In this document: piece after piece, positions 13,735 through 18,291 of the stretch
Layout of the letters: the number at the start of each line of letters is the position of its first letter
How positions within the stretch are numbered: the first letter of the stretch is position 1
Source of the DNA: Chloroflexota bacterium
GTDB taxonomy: Bacteria; Chloroflexota; Limnocylindria; Limnocylindrales; CSP1-4
Length of the DNA stretch: 18,291 nucleotides
Direction of reading: 5' to 3'
NCBI GenBank assembly: GCA_025935655.1
Contig: JAICUV010000041.1
Coordinates: 1 to 18,291, forward strand
Made by a program: the position numbers and the translations under genes
Notes under the pieces: model-generated
Told to the model about the DNA's origin: nothing
The model's input: the letters and a program-made list of their open reading frames with translations, nothing else
Database searches by the model: none

Positions 13735-14774
13735 GCTACGTGGCCGCGCCGGACCGCTATGACACGATGCCCTACCGCTTCTGCGGGCGGAGCGGGCTGA
13801 AGCTGCCGGTCCTGTCCCTCGGGCTGTGGCACAACTTCGGCGACACCACCCCGATGTCCGTGCAGCGCGAGATGGTCCACACGGCGTTCGACCTGGGGAT
13901 CACCCACTTCGACCTGGCCAACAACTACGGCCCGCCGTACGGGAGCGCCGAGACGAACTTCGGCCGCATCCTGCGCGAGGACCTCGCGTCGTACCGCGAC
14001 GAGATCGTGATCAGCAGCAAGGCCGGCTGGGACATGTGGCCGGGCCCGTACGGCCAGGGCGGCGGCTCGCGCAAGTACGTCCTCGCGAGCCTCGACCAGA
14101 GCCTCCGCCGCGTCGGCGTGGACTACTTCGACATCTTCTACAGCCACCGGTTCGACGTGGACACGCCGCTCGAGGAGACGATGGGCGCCCTGGCGCACGC
14201 CGTCCGCCAGGGCAAGGCGCTGTACGTGGGGATCTCGTCGTACTCGGCGGGCAAGACCCGCGAGGCCGCGGCCCTGCTGCGCGCCGAGGGCGTCCCGCTG
14301 CTCATCCACCAGCCGAGCTACAACCTGTTCAACCGCTGGGTGGAGCCCGACCTCCTCGACGCGGTCGGCGAGCTCGGCACGGGCGTCATCGCGTTCACCA
14401 CGCTCGCCCAGGGTCTGCTCACCACCAAGTACCTCGACGGGATCCCGGAGAACGCCCGCGTCAACCGGCCGGGCGGGGACTCGTTCAAGCGCGAGTCGAT
14501 CAACGCGGACAACCTGCGCCGCGTCCGGGCGCTCAACGAGATCGCCGGCCGCCGCGGGCAGTCGCTCGCCCAGATGGCGCACGCGTGGGTCCTGCGCGAC
14601 CCGCGGGTCACCACCTCGCTCGTGGGCGCAAGCTCGCCGGAGCAGATCCGGGAGAACGTCGGCGCGATCGCGAACCTCGCGTTCAGCCCCGAGGAGCTCG
14701 CCGAGATCGACACGTACGCCGTGGAGAGCGGCGTCAACCTGTGGGAGAAGCCGAGCACCGACCAGCGGATCTAG
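13731..14774 (+). CDS. Aldo/keto reductase, L-glyceraldehyde 3-phosphate reductase (YghZ)-like
   Basis: This 347-aa protein has the AKR TIM-barrel with its catalytic tetrad visible: Asp and Tyr in FDLANNYGPPYGSAE, Lys in ISSKAGWDMWPGPYG, and His in FYSHRFD. The WDMWPGPYGQGGGSRKY region and LNEIAGRRGQSLAQMAHAW plus TTSLVGASSPEQI are characteristic of the YghZ/AKR14 branch, NADPH-dependent reductases that detoxify L-glyceraldehyde 3-phosphate and other short aldehydes. Length is usual for the branch. It is coupled to the upstream 109-aa gene by ATGA, and acdS follows after 32 nt. Confidence 0.93.
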   Translation: MSYVAAPDRYDTMPYRFCGRSGLKLPVLSLGLWHNFGDTTPMSVQREMVHTAFDLGITHFDLANNYGPPYGSAETNFGRILREDLASYRDEIVISSKAGWDMWPGPYGQGGGSRKYVLASLDQSLRRVGVDYFDIFYSHRFDVDTPLEETMGALAHAVRQGKALYVGISSYSAGKTREAAALLRAEGVPLLIHQPSYNLFNRWVEPDLLDAVGELGTGVIAFTTLAQGLLTTKYLDGIPENARVNRPGGDSFKRESINADNLRRVRALNEIAGRRGQSLAQMAHAWVLRDPRVTTSLVGASSPEQIRENVGAIANLAFSPEELAEIDTYAVESGVNLWEKPSTDQRI

Positions 14775-14806
14775 CGTCGCCTTCGCCCTCGCCCGGAGCC
14801 AGCCCG

Positions 14807-15829
14807 ATGCCGACACTCGCCGACTATCCCCGCGTCAACCTCCGGTTCGGCCCGTCCCCGCTCCAGCGCCTGGACCGCCTGACGGCGCACCTCGGCGGCG
14901 CGACCGTGTGGGCGAAGCGCGAGGACGTGAGCTCCGGGCTCGCCTTCGGCGGCAACAAGGTCCGCAAGCTCGAGTACCTGCTGGCGGACGCGCTGGCGCA
15001 GGGCTGTGACACGCTGGTCTCGATCGGCGGCGTCCAGTCCAACCACACTCGGCAGGTGGCGGCGGTCGCCGCGCACGCGGGTCTCGGCTGCGTCCTGGTC
15101 CAGGAGCACTGGGTGGACTGGCCGGACGTGACGTACGACCGGACCGGCAACATCCTCATGAGCCGCCTGATGGGCGCGGACGTGCGCCTGGACCCCGCCG
15201 GGTTCTCCATCGGCTTTCGCGACAGCTGGAAGCAGGCGCTGGCGGACGTGGAGGCGCGCGGCGGGACGCCCTACCCGATCCCCGCCGGCGCGTCGGACCA
15301 CCCGCTGGGCGGCCACGGGTTCGCCGGCTGGGCGCTTGAGCTCGCCGAGCAGGAGCGCGAGCTCGGCGTGTTCTTCGACACGATCGTCGTGTGCTCGGTC
15401 ACCGGGTCCACGCAGGCGGGGATGATCGCCGGGTTCGCGGTGCTCGAGGACGCGGGCGGGCGGCCGCGGCGGGTCATCGGCATCGACGCCAGCGCGACCG
15501 TGCCCGAGACGCATGCCCAGGTCGCGCGCATCGCGCGCCGGACGGCGGCCGCCATCGGCCTGGAGCGCGAGCTGCGCGCCGACGAGATCGTGCTCGACGA
15601 CCGCTACCACGAGGGCACCTACGGGATCCCCGGCCCCGGGACGCTCGAGGCGATGCGGCTCGTCGCACGACTCGAGGGGATGATCACGGACCCGGTGTAC
15701 GAGGGGAAGTCGATGGCCGGGCTGATCGACCTCGTGGCGCGCGGGGAGATCCGGCGCGACTCGAACGTCCTGTACGCGCACCTCGGCGGCCAGCCGGCGC
15801 TCAACGCCTACGCGTCGCTGTTCACGTAG
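14807..15829 (+). CDS. acdS: 1-aminocyclopropane-1-carboxylate (ACC) deaminase
   Basis: This 340-aa fold-type II PLP enzyme aligns end to end with bacterial ACC deaminases, which convert ACC, the plant ethylene precursor, to 2-oxobutanoate and ammonia. The PLP lysine is Lys51 in GGNKVRKLEYL and the key serine is Ser78 in GGVQSNHTRQVAA, at the same numbers as in pseudomonad enzymes. The two positions that separate true ACC deaminases from D-cysteine desulfhydrases are Glu299 (DPVYEGKSM) and Leu326 (AHLGG), both of the ACC deaminase type; desulfhydrases carry Ser and Thr there. His80 replaces the more usual Gln. GGAG lies 9 nt upstream of the ATG. It is third in the operon after the 109-aa gene and the aldo/keto reductase. 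Confidence 0.9.
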   Translation: MPTLADYPRVNLRFGPSPLQRLDRLTAHLGGATVWAKREDVSSGLAFGGNKVRKLEYLLADALAQGCDTLVSIGGVQSNHTRQVAAVAAHAGLGCVLVQEHWVDWPDVTYDRTGNILMSRLMGADVRLDPAGFSIGFRDSWKQALADVEARGGTPYPIPAGASDHPLGGHGFAGWALELAEQERELGVFFDTIVVCSVTGSTQAGMIAGFAVLEDAGGRPRRVIGIDASATVPETHAQVARIARRTAAAIGLERELRADEIVLDDRYHEGTYGIPGPGTLEAMRLVARLEGMITDPVYEGKSMAGLIDLVARGEIRRDSNVLYAHLGGQPALNAYASLFT

Positions 15830-15852
15830 GCAAGCTTCGGAGGGGCCGGCCA

Positions 15853-15935
15853 CGCCCACGGCGATGAGCCGTTTGTCCCTGTGGGCGGCCGCGCAACCAA
15901 CCGATCCTGAGCGTGGGGCGCCGCTTGGCGCCGCA
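15853..15935 (+). other. Structured leader or terminator region between acdS and the haem-binding gene
   Basis: In the 121-bp gap, CCCAC and GTGGG (extended by GGCC/GGCC) can close a stem around an inner GGC-gatga-GCC hairpin, and GGCGCC-GCTT-GGCGCC forms a second perfect hairpin nearer the next gene. The first may terminate the acdS transcript. I could not match the region to a known riboswitch. Confidence 0.35.
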
Positions 15936-15950
15936 TGCCGAGGTGAAGAC

Positions 15951-16412
15951 GTGCGCCGCTGGTTCCTGGTCGGAGTCGCCGCCGTTGTCGGCGGGTTTCT
16001 CGTCATCCAGGTGATCCCCTACGGACGGGATCACACGAACCCGCCGGTCGTCGCCGAGCCCGCGTGGGACTCCCAGGCCACGCGCGGGCTCGTCGTGACC
16101 GCCTGCTTCGACTGCCACAGCAACGAGACCGTGTGGCCCTGGTACTCGAACATCGCCCCGATCTCGTGGCGCCTCCAGAACCACGTCACGGAGGGCCGCG
16201 AGAAGCTCAACTTCAGCGAGTGGGGGACGGGCGAGCAGGAGACCGAGAAGCTGGCCGAGGTCGTCCAGGATGGCGAGATGCCGCCGTGGGACTACCTGCT
16301 GACGCATCCCGAGGCGCGCCTGTCGGATGCCGACAGGCAGGCGCTCGTCGACGGCCTCGACAAGACGTTCGGCGGGAGCGGGTCGAGCGGCTCCGGCGAG
16401 GGCGACGACTGA
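15951..16412 (+). CDS. Membrane-anchored haem-binding domain protein
   Basis: This 153-aa protein has an N-terminal membrane helix (about residues 4-23) followed by an extracytoplasmic domain with the c-type haem motif CFDCH (Cys52, Cys55, His56) in ACFDCHSNETVWPWYSNIAPISW. A downstream GEMPPWDY offers Met110 as a likely second haem ligand. This is the Haem_bd family seen in many Bacteroidota and other environmental bacteria; the electron partner is unknown. The end is Gly/Ser-rich. The GTG start is chosen because AGGTG lies 5-6 nt upstream and the helix follows at once; an upstream ATG at 15864 would add 29 residues without family character. It implies a cytochrome c maturation system elsewhere in the genome. 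Confidence 0.85.
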   Translation: MRRWFLVGVAAVVGGFLVIQVIPYGRDHTNPPVVAEPAWDSQATRGLVVTACFDCHSNETVWPWYSNIAPISWRLQNHVTEGREKLNFSEWGTGEQETEKLAEVVQDGEMPPWDYLLTHPEARLSDADRQALVDGLDKTFGGSGSSGSGEGDD

Positions 16413-16421
16413 CGATCCCGC

Positions 16422-17543
16422 TCACGAGCCGCGGACCTCGTCCAGCGCCGCGGCGAGGGCCGCCAGGCCGCCGCGAAGCTCGTCCAGCGTCGGCCAGCCG
16501 TAGCCGAGGCGGAAGGACGTCCGTGGCTGCTCGAACCAGTGGCCGGGCCCCACGATCGTCCCGTGGCGCTCGAACAGCGCGTCGTAGAACGCGTCGACGT
16601 TCAGCCCCGCGGCGATCCCGGGCCGGATCCGCGGGAAGCCCACGACGCCGCCGCGCGGCGGGACCCACTCGAAGCGCGGGTTGCCGTCGATCCACGACGA
16701 CGTGATCGAGAACGCCTCCGCGATCCGCCCGCGGATCTCGGGCAGCCACGTCGGCCGCAGCTCGAGCGCCCGCAGCGCGATCGTCTCGTCGACGAGCGAC
16801 CCGCTGATGAGGATCTGCTCCTTCGCGGCGAGGAACCGCCCGAGCAGCTCGCGGTCGCGGGTCACGAGCCAGCCCACCCGGATCCCCGGCAGCCCGTACG
16901 TCTTCGACAGGCTGGTCACGGAGATGACGCGGTCGCCCAGGGAGGCGGCGACGGGCAGCGGATCGCCGAACGTCATCTCGCGGTACGTCTCGTCGAGCAG
17001 GAGGCGCGCGCCGCCGTGGCGCTCCACGAGCGCGATGACCGCGTCGAGGGTCTCGCGCGACAGCGTCGCCCCCGTGGGGTTGTGGGGCGTCGTCAGCGAG
17101 ACGAGCCGGGTCTCCGGGCGGAGCATCGCCGCGATGCGTTCCGGGTCCACCGCCCAGCCGTCCTCGAACGCCAGGTCCAGGTACTCCACGTCCGCCCCGA
17201 CCGCCCGCGGCGTCTCCACGTTGGTCGCGTAGTTCGGCCGGGCGACGATGGCGTGCGACCCCGCCTCCAGCAGCGTCGTGTGGACGATGAACAGCGCCGC
17301 GACCGCCCCCGGCGTCACGAGGACGTCGTCCGGCGCCAGCCCCACGCCGTCCGCCGCCACGAGCTCGCGCAGCGCGGGCAGGCCGAGGTGGTCGCCGTAC
17401 TGGAGCACGAGCCCACCGAGGTCGGCCCCGAGGTCCGACAGCGAGGCGTCGGCGACGGAGCTCTCCGCCAGGTTGTGGCGGATCCGCCCGTAGCCCAGCT
17501 GCTCGGGCGACTCCTCCTCGATCGGCATCCGCCGGTAGCGCAC
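16422..17543 (-). CDS. Class I/II PLP-dependent aminotransferase
   Basis: From this GTG the protein has 373 aa. Fold-type I landmarks are in order: LQYGDHLGLPALRELVA, TPGAVAALF, PHNPTG (about 153-158), LLLDETYREM with Asp184 and Tyr187, and the PLP lysine Lys214 in SLSKTYGLPGIRVGW, followed by SFRLGYGW with the C-terminal Arg that binds carboxylate. Substrate cannot be read; despite acdS nearby there is no reason to call it an ACC synthase. The GTG at 17543 is preceded by GGAGG 5 nt upstream. The ATG at 17606 would lie upstream of a CACAAT -10-like box and is unlikely; ATG 17528 is a second option. It is divergent from the homocysteine methyltransferase. Confidence 0.92.
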   Translation of the reverse strand: MRYRRMPIEEESPEQLGYGRIRHNLAESSVADASLSDLGADLGGLVLQYGDHLGLPALRELVAADGVGLAPDDVLVTPGAVAALFIVHTTLLEAGSHAIVARPNYATNVETPRAVGADVEYLDLAFEDGWAVDPERIAAMLRPETRLVSLTTPHNPTGATLSRETLDAVIALVERHGGARLLLDETYREMTFGDPLPVAASLGDRVISVTSLSKTYGLPGIRVGWLVTRDRELLGRFLAAKEQILISGSLVDETIALRALELRPTWLPEIRGRIAEAFSITSSWIDGNPRFEWVPPRGGVVGFPRIRPGIAAGLNVDAFYDALFERHGTIVGPGHWFEQPRTSFRLGYGWPTLDELRGGLAALAAALDEVRGS

Positions 17544-17588
17544 CGCGTCCTCCAGGGCAGGTGCCCGTCGGGTCGGCGGGCCTCCGCC

Positions 17589-17620
17589 CCGATTGTGCCC
17601 GGGCATGGCACGATCGGCGC
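17589..17620. promoter_or_regulatory. Divergent promoters of the aminotransferase and mmuM genes
   Basis: Minus strand: CACAAT followed by CGG (17597-17589) for the aminotransferase. Plus strand: CACGAT (17609-17614) followed by CGG, ending 6 nt before the mmuM ATG. GTGCC (17595-17599) and GGCAC (17607-17611) form an inverted repeat enclosing both. The 13 bases before the mmuM start region (17606-17618) are identical to those before clpS (10248-10260). Confidence 0.45.
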
Positions 17621-18291
17621 ATGGATTCGACCGCGTTCCGGGCCGCCCTCGATGCGTCGGAGGTCATCGTGCTCGACGGTGGGCTCGCGACGCAGCTCGA
17701 GGCACAGGGCGCGGACCTGTCGGGCGCCCTGTGGTCCGCGCGCCTGCTCGCGGACGCGCCGGGCGAGATCGTCGCCGCCCACGCCGCGTACTACCGTGCG
17801 GGGGCGCGGGTCGCGACCACGGCCTCCTACCAGGCGACCTTCGAGGGCTTCGCCCGGCGGGGGATCGCGCACGAGGAGGCGGCCGCGCTGCTGCGGCGCA
17901 GCGTGGAGCTCGCCGCCGAGGCGCGCGAGACCGTCGGCGCGGAGCGGGCAGGGACCGCGGCGCGGCTGTTCGTCGCTGCCTCGATCGGCCCGTACGGGGC
18001 GATGCTCGCCGACGGCGCCGAGTACCGGGGTCGCTACGGCCGGTCGGTGGCCGAGCTCCGGGACTTCCATCGCGGGCGCCTCGAGGTCCTGGCGGGCACC
18101 GACGCGGACGTCCTGGCCGTCGAGACGATCCCGGAGCTGGAGGAGGCGGTCGCCGTCGCGGGGCTCGTCGCGGAGACGGAGGAGGCTGCGGCCTGGCTCT
18201 CGTTCTCGTGCGTCGATGGTGCCCGCATCCGGAGCGGCGCCCCGATCGAGGAGGCCGTCGCGGCAGTGGACGGCACCCGCGGGCTGCTCGC
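17621..18291 (+). CDS. mmuM: Homocysteine S-methyltransferase family protein (partial, 3' end outside window)
   Basis: The first 223 codons are present. The protein opens with VLDGGLATQLEAQGADLSGALWSARLL (from about residue 17), the family N-terminus, followed by TASYQATFEGFARRG, SIGPYGAMLADGAEYRG, VLAVETIPELEEA and SFSCVDG. These are typical of MmuM-type enzymes that methylate homocysteine with S-methylmethionine or AdoMet to give methionine, using zinc held by a GxxCC motif and an earlier Cys. The zinc-binding C-terminus is outside the window, so activity cannot be confirmed. There is no Shine-Dalgarno; the ATG lies 6 nt after a CACGAT box, suggesting a leaderless mRNA. Confidence 0.92.
   Translation, partial: MDSTAFRAALDASEVIVLDGGLATQLEAQGADLSGALWSARLLADAPGEIVAAHAAYYRAGARVATTASYQATFEGFARRGIAHEEAAALLRRSVELAAEARETVGAERAGTAARLFVAASIGPYGAMLADGAEYRGRYGRSVAELRDFHRGRLEVLAGTDADVLAVETIPELEEAVAVAGLVAETEEAAAWLSFSCVDGARIRSGAPIEEAVAAVDGTRGLL

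Noticed and set aside
15853..15890. Fluoride-type riboswitch suggested by GGCGATGAGCC
   Set aside because: The second conserved strand needed for the pseudoknot is missing, and the next gene is not a fluoride exporter or target.
16422..17543. ACC synthase making the substrate for the ACC deaminase
   Set aside because: Both are PLP enzymes, but this one lies in a separate divergent unit and shows only general fold-type I features; nothing specific for ACC synthase was seen.
1..18291. Defence island, prophage, transposon or biosynthetic gene cluster
   Set aside because: No nuclease, methyltransferase of restriction type, integrase, transposase, terminal repeats, CRISPR repeats or synthase modules were found on either strand.

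Overview
The window is 18.3 kb of very GC-rich bacterial DNA. It holds 20 supported protein genes plus one probable short ORF, packed tightly on both strands, and I see no rRNA, tRNA, insertion sequence, phage gene or CRISPR array. The clpS-DUF2017 pair, the archaeal-type adenosylhomocysteinase-like protein, the MoxR-DUF58-VWA operon and the pervasive GC-rich codons suggest a soil or sediment member of Chloroflexota (Limnocylindria-like) or Actinomycetota. This assignment is an inference and cannot be settled from the sequence alone.

Layout. 1-1543 (minus): an alpha/beta hydrolase followed by a peptidase S51/GATase1-like protein that runs off the left edge, overlapping by GTGA. 1708-3615 (plus): an adenosylhomocysteinase-like protein with altered catalytic residues, then a HAD phosphatase-like protein. 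3656-6767 (minus): MoxR AAA+ ATPase, DUF58 protein and membrane VWA protein, joined by 4-nt overlaps. 6985-8827 (minus): an AI-2E family membrane protein, then a small lipoprotein whose signal peptide is broken by one extra base. 8992-9645 (plus): a seven-helix DUF4203-like membrane protein, ending at a strong hairpin shared with a convergent SnoaL-like gene (9713-10144, minus). 10265-11232 (plus): clpS and DUF2017. 11229-12773 (minus): a TetR regulator, a probable short ORF and a FrnE/DsbA-like thiol oxidoreductase. 12825-13046 (plus): a small Cys/His protein divergent from tetR. 13123-13308 (minus): a two-helix membrane protein. 13405-15829 (plus): an unknown 109-aa protein, a YghZ-type aldo/keto reductase and an ACC deaminase. 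15951-16412 (plus): a membrane-anchored haem-binding protein. 16422-17543 (minus): a fold-type I aminotransferase. 17621 to the right edge (plus): a homocysteine S-methyltransferase.

How they fit together. Much of the content is amino-acid and one-carbon metabolism (AdoHcy hydrolase-like, homocysteine methyltransferase, ACC deaminase, aminotransferase). There is also a MoxR/VWA protein-maturation module, an N-degron adaptor and thiol redox functions. No defence or mobile system is evident. The most interesting signals are regulatory. A -10-like element (Y-A-Y-N-A-T, often followed by CGG) recurs in front of nine transcription units. Four of these genes have no Shine-Dalgarno sequence and start 6-8 nt after it, which suggests leaderless mRNAs. 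The tetR/small-gene divergent promoter and the 13405 promoter carry inverted repeats that overlap the -10 element. The AdoHcy hydrolase-like protein, which has substitutions at residues central to catalysis, is the most interesting single protein.
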